Shown one piece after another: positions 37,561-49,477 of a stretch of DNA of 64,000 nt. Under the pieces are notes generated by a model. It made no database searches. It worked only from the letters and a program-made list of their open reading frames with translations, and was not told the origin of the DNA. Numbering within the stretch: the stretch's first letter is position 1; the number at the start of each line of letters is the position of its first letter. The position numbers and the translations under genes were made by a program. Source of the DNA: Vanilla planifolia (Eukaryota; Streptophyta; Magnoliopsida; Asparagales; Orchidaceae); the NCBI GenBank assembly GCA_023846275.1, contig CM043872.1, forward strand, positions 25,405,670 through 25,469,669. The letters run 5' to 3'.

Positions 37561-39699
37561 ACAACAAAAAAAAAAGTAGGATGTTAATGCACAAATTAGC
37601 AAACCTTATATTGGGAGTGTATTTCTATGCTAATATAGAGTAGCACAAATAACAAAACAGAAAAGAATAAAAATAGAAAAATTAAAGAAAAATAAATAAA
37701 AGAGGGGGAGACAGAGAGATTTATGTGGAAAACTTCTATGTGAAAAACTATAGAGATTGCATTGACGATGAGCTCCACTATACTAGAAGGATAGTACAGC
37801 ACTTTCTTCTCTTTTACTTGACACTATGATGAAGAATATGATCTTGAAAGAAAGAAGATATAAAAGAGAAAATGGAGACGGAGAATAAAGGATAGCTAAA
37901 GATACACAACAATGCATGTCATGAATTCCTAAAGTTCTTGGTTCTCTCATATAAAGCACATGGCCGCCTTTGCATTTGTGGTGGTAGTTAAGCTTTTTAG
38001 TGCCATTATGCATGGAAAAGTGCTTAGGTTTGTTATACGAATAGCTTTCTTGCAGGATAAGGTGACGAGCTTTATCTTTATTAGGTTAGTGGTTATAATA
38101 TGGTTGGTGGAGTTGTTCTATATTAGTTACCAGATAAAGTTATCAAATTGAGACATATGTAGCTTATGTCGTTTGTCAATGTTATGATGATATTATTGTA
38201 GATGAGTTGATAAGTATAATATTTGTTGTTATAAGTAAAAAAGCCACAAGGATGGTTTGAATGAAGTACATAAATTTTAGAATTATCATTAACTAAATCA
38301 AATAAATTTGCCTAATTTGAGTAGAAATTTCAAATGTTACTAAACCAAAAATGCAAAAGAAATGGAAAGAAATATGCTTGCCACTTTCTAGAAACTTTTC
38401 TCCTGGAAGTGAGCATATGTGAGTCAAGTTATTAACTGATGATTTATAGACCTTGTTCTTAGCTTTCTATTGCATTTAAGGTACCATTTTTTTTGAAATT
38501 AAAACAAAATTTATGGATAAAATATTGCAACTTGTCAATTTAGAAAATCACATGTTTTATTCTATTTATCTATACTATATCAAATCTCTTCAAATTAAAA
38601 GGGACTTGTCCTCAACTTTGCTATGTTGAATGGCGGGTGTTCTTTAAAACTTGCTCCATGTGATTGTGAATGTCGGGTGATGATAATTAATGCAAAAAGT
38701 TCCGAGATTAATGACATTAATATCTATAAACCTTGAGATTATTAAGTAAAACCAACTTAAGTGACAATTGATTTCATAGTAGGTTATTATGATATGGCAT
38801 CTACATTAACATCTATAACCTTTTAGATCAATTACATTATGACTTGTAGTAATAGTAGCTTTCATGGTGCCATGCTATGATATGATATCTACATTAATAT
38901 CTATGATTATAACCCATGTGATCATGTCCTTGGATGAGAACTGAAAAGTGTTACCATCCAACTTCAAATCTTGTGATTTGTGGGCAAAGTTGATGACTTA
39001 AGCCATAGAAAGCAAATTCGCTCTCCTTATATCAAGTTATATTAAAATTCTTGACAAATAAAAAATAGTGAATCTCTTTAGAAGATATGAATTTATATAG
39101 AAATGGTGGAGTTATTTTTACATGATTATAACTAAAAAAAAAATTTTATAAATAAAATTTTCTTTAGATAAGTCATTAAAGAACCAAATAAATTTGACTG
39201 ATCTGAGTTATAATTGAGCCAAATATAAATAAATAAAGAATGCAAAATATACCAAAAAGAAATATGTTCATCCTTTATATTGTCTTTTTTATTAGATTGA
39301 GTAAATTTGAGTTGAGTTGTCAATTTATGATTTGTAAGTCTTGATTTTAGTTTTTATAAGTATAAAAATCTTCATTATTTTGTATTATAATTTGTCAAAT
39401 TAGAGTTTGCATTTTTTGTTTTCGTGTTTGTATTGCATCAAGCATGGTCTCTTACCAATGGATTGAAATGCACTTCTATTTTTCTTGGTTCCAAAAGTGC
39501 ATTGACCTAAGATAATCACACAATGTGACTATTATCTTCATATAATTTTACCTTGATGTTTATTGCCAATATCATTACCAATGTAATGAAGGGACTCATG
39601 TTGGAGTTGCTAACCTCAATTTGTTCCTAAAGAAGTATCTACAAAAGCTTTGTTGTAGTGCAAGGAATAAACGTTGAACTTGAAAGAGAATATGGCAAT

Positions 39700-41250
39700 C
39701 ATTTTTGTTAGAAAAACTTTGGATTTCGTTAAGTTTCAAGGAGGATCATGGCTTTGTTGATGAATTGAATCACAACCCATTGTTTGATATTCTATTGAAT
39801 GGAGTCCTCAACGTGGTATCAAACAAGGAGATCCACAATCATTATTCGTTTTGTCTTATGCTCTGAGCACTTATTATTCAAGATGAATTCAATAAGGTGC
39901 ATGTAAACTTTCTAGGTTAGGAAGGAGAGGCCAAGTTAAATCACACTTTTTTTGCAAATGATGTGCTGTTCACTCAAGCATCTACTGGCTAAATGTTGGG
40001 TGTCCTGAAATATTAAGGCTGATTTTTGAAAAGCATTTAAAAGTAAGATTGGTTTCCAAAAATCAATGTTTAATTTTTGCAAGGGATAATCACAGAGGTG
40101 ATTGGTTAAATTAAAGAGCCAAATGGCTTCATACTCATTTAAATCTGACTTTCCGTATGGGATGACCAAATGGCAAGAAACATACTTCATAATTGAGGGA
40201 GAAATATCTAATCTAGTAGCGAGAATGGCTAGCTTAATATTGTTACTTCGAAGAGCCTTTATAAATTCTATGCTTTTTACTCTTCTCTTTTATGTTATCC
40301 ATTTTATAACAAGACAAAAAGTTGTTAACAAGTTGGGAAAATTATGCAAATGGTAGTTTTTATGGGAAGGTAACTAGGAAAAAGGAATGCAAGTCTATTA
40401 AGTTGGAAAAAATGTGTAAATCAAAGGGGTGTGGAAGTCTAGGCATGAAGCATCTATTTCACCTAAATGAAACCTATGTAATTAAGATTGCATGGAGCTT
40501 TATTTATTATAAGAGATGATAGGAAAACCTATTGAGAAGAAAATAATGCATGGAAAATTTGGAGGACAAAATGAGGTGTTTGAATGGAAATGTTTCACCA
40601 CTTTGGAGATAAAATGATGCAAATTTTGGTAGACAACAGGTGGAAGCTAGGGGATATGTACACGATTTGATTCTAGAAGATTATTGGATGAAGCATAGAT
40701 GGTCTCTTCATGCTTATTTCCTAGGAGATATTACTTTGTAAGACTAGTATGAATTGGTAGCAAACTATGGGATAGAGATAATTGGCAAAATCTCTTGTTT
40801 GAAAAATTCTTACCAAGAGATACTCGCAAGTGCGTTGTTGATATCCTAGGAGATGTTACTTTTTAAGACTAGTATGATGGTAGCAAACTATGGGATAGAG
40901 ATAATTGGCAAAATCTCTTGTTTGAAAAATTCTTACCAAGAGATACTTGCAAGTATGTTGTTGATATCCTTTAACAATTTTTTGCAAACAATCAGAATAA
41001 AATCATTTAGAGTGGTTATGCATTTGATATCCCTTGTTCTTTGTGTAATGTTATTTAGACATATAGTCATGGAGAATAGATAAATGTATGGAAGGCAATT
41101 TGGAAGTGCAAAATTCAAAAAAGAGTGCATTTCTCTTGGATGGTACCTCATGGCAAACTTCTCACAAACTATTAAATCACAATAGGAATTTCTATTGAGA
41201 CTTATGTGGAGCTCAAAATGTAACATGGACCTACTGAATTGCACTTAAGC
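39700..41250 (+). mobile_element. Decayed LINE reverse transcriptase
   Basis: Around 39795-39850 the translation gives LNGVPQRGIKQGDPQSLF (compare GLRQGCPLSP in the intact LINE) and near 39945 HTFFANDVL (the FADD block). Near 40330-40490 it gives LEKMCKSKGCGSLGMKHL, the post-RT region. Frameshifts and stops are frequent. It contains a 125-bp tandem duplication. Confidence 0.7.
40719..40966 (+). repeat. Tandem duplication of ~125 bp within the LINE remnant
   Basis: CCTAGGAGAT at 40720 and 40845 opens two nearly identical units that include GATAGAGATAATTGGCAAAA. The second unit lacks two bases near its start. It must have arisen after LINE decay began. Confidence 0.9.
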
Positions 41251-41779
41251 ATGTATGGTGTTGTCAAGGAAATTGGATTTTAGAAGATAAATAGAATTTT
41301 ATTTATATTAGAGAATTTAGAGGGTGAGAGTATAGTGGTCAAAGAGAAGAGGGGGATAGATTCTCCCAAGTTAAGTATTGCTCCTCAGAAAATAAGTGCA
41401 AAGTGAGAATACAATAAATTGAAGTTTTCTCTAAATGATTGACTCCACAAACTGGGTATTTGAAGGGGGGTGGGGTCTCATATTTATAGTTAATGAAGTA
41501 ATGAATGTGATCTTATTTTTCTTGGGTTGTGGTAGTTTTTTTCACATTGATAACTTAAATATTTGCCCATGTGGGTGGAATTTATCACCATTTTTTGGCA
41601 GTTATTGCCATTTAATCATGGTTTGAATTTTTGAACATTTGGTACTTGAGCTAGAGTTATTGTTGTTATAGCTAAGTCCATGGGTTGCCTTAGATATCAG
41701 TTAATGAGCAAAGTTTGTAGGATCCTAAAGAAGAATCCTTGTAGAATCGAACAAAAATAATCTGGGTTCAAGCGTATTA

Positions 41780-41900
41780 CTCCAACGTAAGCCTTCAGCG
41801 GGTGGTTAAAGTGCTTGGGTCTTGAGGGTCTAGACTCGAGTGTCTTTCTGCAGTTGCTTGTCACATAGTTGCTTTTTAGCTTGATGGTTGTAACCAACTT
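41780..41900 (+). mobile_element. Possible tRNA-derived SINE head
   Basis: TCAGCGGGTGGTTAAAGTG resembles a tRNA-like A box. GGTCTAGACTCGAGTGTC, about 29 bases downstream, resembles the B box GGTTCGANTCC with extra bases. This spacing and wording recur in plant SINE heads. No poly-A/T tail or TSD was identified. Confidence 0.35.
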
Positions 41901-43332
41901 AATAAATTCTTGCATCTTCATGAGGTTAGGAAGGAAAATCATACAGCATGATGGGCTCTATAATTTTTTAATTTTTAAGATACTGAATGGTTTAATGAAT
42001 CGTTTAAGTTCAACCTCACAAATACAAAATTTCCTCTGAGTGGGTCTTTTGGTTTAGGACTATTATCCATCTCCTTTGACATTGGGGGCATGGAGAACTG
42101 TGTGTAGAGGAGTTTAAAAGGTCTGAAATAGGAGGGAATGTATCATAAATATTGTTTATGACAGCATTAATACTTGGTCATTGATTTCCATATGCATTCA
42201 GTTTTACTGCACACTTTTGTAACTTTGGCTGTAATTCCTATAATGATGATTGAATGAAAGTTAACGTAAATAAATGCATAAATGTGCACACCACCTGGTT
42301 ACTGAACACTTTTGAATATGGGAAAGGTTTTATAGAAAAAGCTAAACCCAAGCAATACATTTGAACTTGCGATTTGAGCAGTGAATATTGCTCCTAACTT
42401 TGTTCTAAAGAAAGCCATAGAAAGGTGATTATTGTATGCAACTGTAGGATATCGACAAAGTTGTTAGAGAACAGTAGAAATCTTTGCTCTTGTTCAAGAC
42501 TCATGCAAGGCATTCAAAAGATTTCATGGAGAGATTGGAACATAAGATTATAATAGTACCCTGTGAATCCAACAGGGTAGTGAATTAAATAGCTAACATA
42601 GCATTGGGACATCACAGTTTGCTACTGAACATTTATCAGCGCCTCCTTTTCAAGATTCCTAAAGCTCTTGAGGAGGATTGACGTCTGCTTTGTTCAACAA
42701 TCTCGTTTGGGTGCTGCTCATGAACTTAGTGCATGCTCACAGTTTCTAACAGCTAACTTCCACATTTAGTGTCATTCATTTTTTAATGAATTCTTCCCAT
42801 GAACTTCTTAATAACTTGTTATTTTCCTTCTGTATGTTTGGGACGAACAAATTTGGAATCTGTTCAATGGCACAAGTTCCATATGACTCTATATCTGCAT
42901 TTAGTCCATTGCTTTTAATCCTCTAGAAGTTTTAATCTTTGATTCCAAGCTACTTGTTCGTACTGAATGTTGCTTCTTTAGCATGGCTTGTGTAGGTTTT
43001 CTTCAGAAAATTGTGAAAATATGGGTTAGATTTTACTAACAGGGAAAAGTTCTTTATTCATGATCATCAGATTTATTTTTTAATCTTGCTTTAGTTTAAC
43101 GCAATTCACATGTAATTTGTCTTTTTAGGCAGTGCTTGGTATAATTTTTTTGTTGTCAAAAACTGCTATACAGAGCAGCTACAATGTCCTGTTTGTGGGT
43201 ATATTGTTTTTGTACATGAGTATTTTATATATGGAAAACTAGTTCCTTTTGGGAAGCCTTGTGGGATATTTTTTGTTCAGGACAATGATGCCAAAAAAAT
43301 TCTTATTATTTTTTATGGTTAATGGTGTCCAG

Positions 43333-46300
43333 GATCTAACGCAGGTGTGTCTAGCGGCACTGTATCTGAACCATCTTCATCCAGTGTTGTAGGGCAACAT
43401 GATCTGTTGATTGTGGGTCCAGGTGTACTTGGTAGACTGGTCGCCGAGCAATGGCAAAAGGTTTGGCTGAAACGGTTTGGAGACACGAAGGCATAGTTGA
43501 GATGTCTATATAAAATAACAAGTTATTTTACGCACCACTTTCTATCATATAGCAACCGTGTACTATTATAACTTCAATACAAAGCTCCTCCATTCATAGT
43601 GAAAACAAGCAAAATATAAACAAGGAAATAAGTTTTTATATAGCTCTTTGTGGAGTGTTAAAATGGAAAATTATATGTCATTTTTTGGTGCACAATTCAC
43701 AACCTAACTTGCCATTGCGTTCGGGTTATTACTCTAACTTTTTCGTTGTTGAGATGTGAACTATTGTGTGACAAGTCATCTGAACTAGCCTTAGCTAAAG
43801 GCTTTTCATCTCATAACCAATGTGGTATTTATCAACTTGATATATGTAACTATACTAGCACATCATTCATTCAAAGTAAAGATGATTCTTTGTTGGCCTT
43901 TGATCGAACATACTGTTTGTATTCCTATTGTTTTTTGTGGTTAAAAGTTTACAAGAAACTAGGAGATCCTACTAATAGTTTATTTTCAATGAAGCATAAT
44001 ATATGAAATACTTGTTAATTGGCATAGCCTTGTTATTTGTGAATCTTATTGCTTTCCATATAGTTGACTTGTCTTTCTTTATGGCAACTCATTAAGCGGT
44101 CAAATTTACTCTAACAGGACTATCCTGGCTGTAATGTTTTTGGACAAACAATGACTACAGATCATCATGAGGAATTGACTAAACTTGGAATCAAGCCGTC
44201 TTTAAGAGGAACAAGTGATATTCAATGTCCTAACATTATGTTCTGTGCTCCTCCATCTAGAACTGCAGATTACCCTAACGATGTCAGGTATGTTATGAAG
44301 TTTATGATGTTGAACTGTATCTAACTTTCTGCAATCTGTGGTTGACTGCAAAATCATTTTATTGGTGTTTTTGTGAAAGTGGATGTATTTGGACAATATG
44401 GAAAGGTTATTATGTCTTATTAGTGGTGCCATTTGCATGGTACAAGATTAGTACTTCAAACTAACAAATTTGTGGGTTTGATTTCAAATGTGGTTCATGG
44501 GGATTCACCAGTGTGTTGATGAACTTAATGTTACAAACAAGCAAGAGATATTGGTTTTTAGATCTTGTTTGGGAATCATTTAAGTATTCATTTATGGTCT
44601 TCTTGGCATTTTGTGCATGAATACATTCCTTATTGCTACCGTATGATCCTGCTGCCCAAGTATGCACAAGTCTTGATTACTTTCTTGTGCTGAGCTAGTT
44701 CATCTAACTTGATTTAGTTATATGCATTAAATATTTGATATGTATTTGAGCTAAAATAGTACGCAGATTGGCTACAACACATTGGAATGGTGAAGGTTCT
44801 TTTTTGTTCACATCAAGCTCTGCTGTATATGAATGCGACAATGGTGGACTTTTTGATGAGGTGCAAATATATTAGCATTATTGTACTTGCCATATTCATG
44901 GGAATAGTAGAATAATCTAATATAGAGCCTAACTTTAAATAAGGCATATTCTTAAAAGACCAAGGCCCTGTCATGGATGAAATTATTTTCATCTTAAACT
45001 AGCTTTGGCTCTATTTGGCATGTTTATGAGCTTGCGAGTTCATCTTGAATTGCCACTGTTATTATGGAAATAAACATGCTAAACATTAATCAGTATTATT
45101 GATGTTGATATATGATATGAAAAAGTTGAGTAATGGAATTGTAATATTTAGTTTTCACATGAAAATTATTAACATTGTATAAGCCATGATACTTAGGAAT
45201 CGCATACTTTGAGCTAATTATTGAATAATAATTGTAAGCATTATTGAAAAGGTAAAGCCTCGCATGCATTTCAAGTTTCATTCTATTGTAGTAACTTGTT
45301 GCATTTATGAAAATAACATACCAATTGGAATATATATCAACAACTTTGAAGGTAAACTTAGGTCCAAGCTATTCCTTCATTCAATAAAGCCTCCAATATC
45401 AAGATATAATCCAAAATATAATTTGAAAGCTATCCATTTTTTCTAATAGTATCAAAACCCATGTAGAATATTTACAAAAGTGAATGATCATCTTAAAACC
45501 TGTAGACTTATTTCAAAACTAAAAATCCTAAAGCAGTGAAAAAAACACTTTGCTCCTTAACCTGAAGACCTTTGTATTATTTACTTCAAAATATTTTGGA
45601 ACTTTGGACTTTCTCCTTAGTTTCTTTTTATAACTTAAATTATAGCATGTAAACAGTGATTGACTTCTTCGATTTAGGACTCTCCAGTTCCAATTGGTAC
45701 AAGCAGTCGTGCAAACGTTCTTCTGAAGGCAGAAAAAGCAGCCTTGGAGGCTAATGGTTGTGTACTGAGATTGGCAGGACTTTATATATCCTTTTATCTT
45801 TGCTTCTATCACAGCGCCATGATTCCAAATAGAATTTACCTGATTCTTAATTATCAAATCTACTTTGTTCTTTAGCATTTTCTTAAACATTTTTACACAG
45901 CTAATAGAGGTGCTCATGTTTACTATCTAAAGAAAGGAGTAGTTGATTTACATCCAGATCACATTCTTAATCTCATTCACTATGAGGTTAAAAAATGCTT
46001 CAATCACTTATCTTCTTCACACCAAACTTCTTTTTATCCTAAAGTTATGTACAAATTTGATGCATCACTTTAGGGTCCTGCTTCTAAGAGCAACTTATAT
46101 GACTAAACCTTTTTGTTTCACGTTTCTGAATGAAAGGATGCTGCTACCCTTGCAATAGCAATCATGAAAAAAAACCTTCGAGGAAGAGTTTTCCTTGGTT
46201 GTGACAACAACCCTCTATCAAGGTTTGTTCCGATTGCGAATTGCCAATTCCATCTGATCATTTTATCTTCTTATGGATTCATACAAATGTCTGAGAGATG

Positions 46301-46647
46301 CTGATATGCTCCCTTAAGAGACTTTGCTGAATCATGGAGCATATTCTACCTTTAAACTTGATTGATTGTGTTCATGCAGGCATGAGCTTATGGAATGCGT
46401 GAACCAGAGTGGAAAATTCAAAAAGAAGTTCCAGGGTTTTACAGGTATGATGAGTCCCATTTGACCATGAAATTTGAATCTTCTATGGTTGATTGTGATG
46501 CGACTAACCGCATTCTAAATCTGAAAAAACATGGCAGGACCTGAAGAACCTATTGGAAAGAAGTTGAACAATTCGAAGACACGGGCAGAGATCGGATGGC
46601 AACCAAAATACCCAACCTTTGCTCATTTTCTTAGTCTGCTTGCTTGA
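43333..46647 (+). CDS. NAD(P)-binding Rossmann-fold (atypical SDR) protein, exons 2-9
   Basis: Exons: 43333-43460, 44118-44287, 44767-44860, 45678-45785, 45897-45986, 46137-46222, 46380-46444, 46538-46647. All phases agree, and with exon 1 the product is 349 residues. The N-terminal half is a Rossmann nucleotide-binding fold: DLLIVGPGVLG gives GxGxxG (G95, G97, G100). Further landmarks are QTMTTDHHEEL, FCAPPSRTADYP, GSFLFTSSSAVYE, LRLAGLY, DHILNLIHYEDAA, RVFLGCDNNPLSR and KKLNNSKTRAEIGWQPKYP to the end. This order matches the plant chloroplast epimerase-like family that, as I recall, includes Arabidopsis At1g19690. The usual SDR YxxxK pair is not evident, so catalysis is uncertain and the substrate unknown. 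Introns are GT-AG except intron 5 (AT-AC). Confidence 0.92.
45786..45896 (+). other. U12-type AT-AC intron (intron 5)
   Basis: It starts ATATCCTTTT, the textbook minor-spliceosome 5' site, directly after LRLAGLY (codon TAT, 45783-45785). It ends TTTTTAC. A U12 branch-like TTTTCTTAAAC lies at 45878-45888, with the likely branch A about 10 bases from the end. Splicing AT to AC continues in frame as T-A-N-R-G-A-H-V, the expected family continuation. Using the nearby CACAG instead puts the next exon out of frame. No GT donor exists at this junction. Confidence 0.85.
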
Positions 46648-49200
46648 TCCCAGTCAACATGCATTACGAGTTATGATTTATTTTCCATCTTTAACATGTT
46701 GAAGAACCATATGCTAGTTTAAACTCTGCTTCAAGGGATGGTACTTGGAGACTTGATATGCTGACTTCAATGCATTACTTGAGCTGATTCTTGGTCAAGC
46801 CTCACTAATGTAAACATACTTGGTCAGCTAATTTTATAATTGATAAATTATCTTGGGATTTGCTGTTAAACTTATTAATTTAATCCCTCTCATGTACTAT
46901 TTGTTTCCTGTTCTTTACTGCTTTGGATTCTCTTTGACCAAATGCCATATTTCCTTCTAAAAACTCTAAGGTGTTTGAAAGTATGTCATTCATTTCATTT
47001 TTCAAATTTGTTACAATTTTGACTGTAAAAGGTGATGATCATAGTATATTAGTGTATGTTCGTCAAGAAATTATAATTATCTTTTTGATAATTTTATTTT
47101 CTCCATTGCAGAGATCTAAATTGTATGTCACATGTCATGCATATTCTTGTCTACTAATATCATGAGGAAGAAGAGCCAATCAGTTAGATCTAGGAGATGG
47201 CCTCCAGCTGTCTTTCACCTCGTTATATTGTTGTATTTATAACCAAAAAAAAAAAAATCAAATTCTTATGTGGTAATAATCATTTTCAAAACGTTGCAAG
47301 TTGGTTTACAATAGAACTTTAATACAACAAATGTTATAACATACGCTTAAGAGTGAACATACTCAACCCATGGTCTCATCCTCATTTGGTGTTAAGATCT
47401 CTCATATTAAATGATAGGGAGCTTCCTATTGAGTTGATATGAAAAACCATGTATTGACCAGTAAACAATAGAATATAACATTAAAAAAATGATAAAAAAA
47501 TAAAGAGTGTAACATAATCTACATGGCATAAAGTGTAAATTCTCATATAAAAAATATTAAAGAGTCATTTACATGAGTTTAAACTTGGGTTTTGATTCCT
47601 GTTATAACTGATGTCATTCCAAACGACAGTTGCTATGTGATTACTTATTGTATCTCTTAAATGACTAAACTTTTCTTTGTATTTGGTTGAAGAGAGAAGA
47701 GAATAGGGGAATTTGGGAGCAATGGAAAGAAAAAAAGGTTTTTAAGAGAGAAATATCTAGTATGGGAGAAGAGAAGAGCTTGGGAAAGGAGAAAAAAAAA
47801 AAACAGAAAAGAAATCAAGAAAAATATATACTTTATATTGTTATTTAAAATGTTTGAAAGATTTTTGGTATTGTAATAATTAGAACATGTTATTAAATGA
47901 TTTTATGAGAATTTGGAAGATTAATTTGAATTGAAGGATTACATGCAACAATTTTAGAAGATTTTAGATAATGAATTATAATTTTTGAAATTTGATTAAT
48001 TAAAACAATTATAGTACTGTATTATACAATATGAGACGACCAATTATGAAAAAAATAACTTTAAAACACAAAAACATTAAAAATGTTTAAAAGAAAACAA
48101 TTAGAAAAAAATTAATAACTGTTAAAATGTAATTCAAATGTTTCAAAAAAAAAATTCAACAAATTGAGACAAATAGATTACCATTGATTTACATATTTAT
48201 TAAAATAAGAATATATAAGGAGTCATTTTTTATCCAATATTTTCTCTATTTAAAGTCATTTTATAATGAGTCCCCATCTTCTTATTATCTTAAAAATCAC
48301 AGTAAATAAGGCTTGGAACAAAATAGTCACATTAAGGAATATGAAATCAGCTTGCTCACTCAAGCGATTAACATAAAAAAGAATATGATGAACTTAAAAA
48401 ACCTGTCCTTCACCAGGCTATGCTTAATATGACACGCAAGTCAACAAAAAATAAGCACGTCTGAAAAGAAAGGGTTAAAAAAAGAAAGCTAGTTCACAAG
48501 TCCAATCTACAAGTCCTCAAGAGGGGAGATCCAGAACCAAATGAAGCTAGTTCACATGCTCTTCAAGAAGCCTGACTTATTGATTAATATAAAATTTGGC
48601 AACCCGATCCTTGAGCGTTGGTGCAGTCTACTCTACCTTGGCGTAGTACCTAACCTCAAAAGCTAGGCCCACTATCATAATTGGAATTTACGTGCAAATA
48701 ACAAACCGAGGTCGCAAGCAAAAGATTTTTACAAGAACAAAAACGAATACAAAAAAAAAAAAATAGAAAATTTGTTAATCTCCCTTCTCAACACAAACGT
48801 CATCGATGTGTCAAATAGTTTGTAAGAGAGGAAAGATCATTAGATTTAGGATGTATCATGACATTACTATAATAGATCTACATTTAATAACCTCTAACTT
48901 TTGTTAACGTGCATTTGTGCCTCCTGTTATCATTCAAACAATTTCTATAACAAATCATAATCATCATGTTGATGAAATGAGCACTCTTGATGCTCTTTCT
49001 TGCGTGCATGTGATTGCTGGCATTGAATAGTTTTACCACTTTCGACCTTCATTTACCACTCAGTTGTACACATAAACAGTTACAATGTTAACTAAGTTAA
49101 AAATCTTATTGTAAATGTGTAAATGAAACCAAATAGCAGCGTTTCACAGTAGTCCAAAACCATCCTAATAGCACGTTGAACCTAAGATGACCTAAGGAAA
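46648..49200. other. 3' flank of the Rossmann gene and AT-rich spacer
   Basis: The gene's 3' UTR is followed near 47160-47260 by a G/C-richer stretch ending in an A-run (about 47247-47259), possibly a retroelement tail. Beyond that the DNA is AT-rich with nothing recognised, apart from an unassigned repeat-like stretch at 48470-48670. Confidence 0.4.
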
Positions 49201-49216
49201 GCAGAAATAGGAAAAT

Positions 49217-49477
49217 CTAGGCAAGTAAGGTTGGTTGATTATCTTGCCCCCACAAGCAGGTGGCCGGAAAGAAGCGGGCTGGTGGCGCTAGTAAAGGGCA
49301 GGTAGCCTGGCCTATTTTTGTTCCAGGGATCTCAAGAAGGAGAGTGCTAACACTCGAATGGTGCATCTGCAGCAAGGGCAAGGTTGATGCAACGCCCTTA
49401 CCTAGATTCGTCTGGAGCAAGTAGTGCTGCTCAAGGCAGTTTTGGGTATGGGCAAAACAAATAATGGGCTTAAGCAT
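49217..49477 (-). pseudogene. Open minus-strand segment, possibly a DRB-like C-terminal relic
   Basis: An 86-codon open frame with PGTKIGQATCPLLAPPARFF and GQDNQPT. Pro-rich wording of this type occurs after the dsRNA-binding domains of plant DRB proteins, and a DRB-like domain exon lies on the same strand at 61270. The resemblance is from memory and weak. It ends 11 bases before the duplication border at 49488. Confidence 0.2.

Larger units (their letters stand above)
25632..43332 (+). other. Proposed 17.7-kb first intron
   Basis: Bounded by GTTAGG and TGTCCAG. Its contents are two decayed LINE pieces (27380-28190, 39700-41250), a minus-strand LTR-like element (28984-31563), a diverged repeat pair, short tandem duplications, a possible SINE (41780-41900), and otherwise AT-rich unrecognised DNA (25640-27380, 32400-34980, 36100-39700, 41950-43330). 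No intact foreign gene lies inside. Its reality depends on the exon 1 assignment. Confidence 0.45.

Noticed and set aside
41280..41640. Possible further LTR (TATTTATAG near a pyrimidine-rich stretch)
   Set aside because: No TG/CA ends or TSD could be matched.
45897..45903. AG acceptor CACAG for intron 5
   Set aside because: Using it puts exon 6 out of frame; the AC end four bases earlier keeps frame and family sequence.
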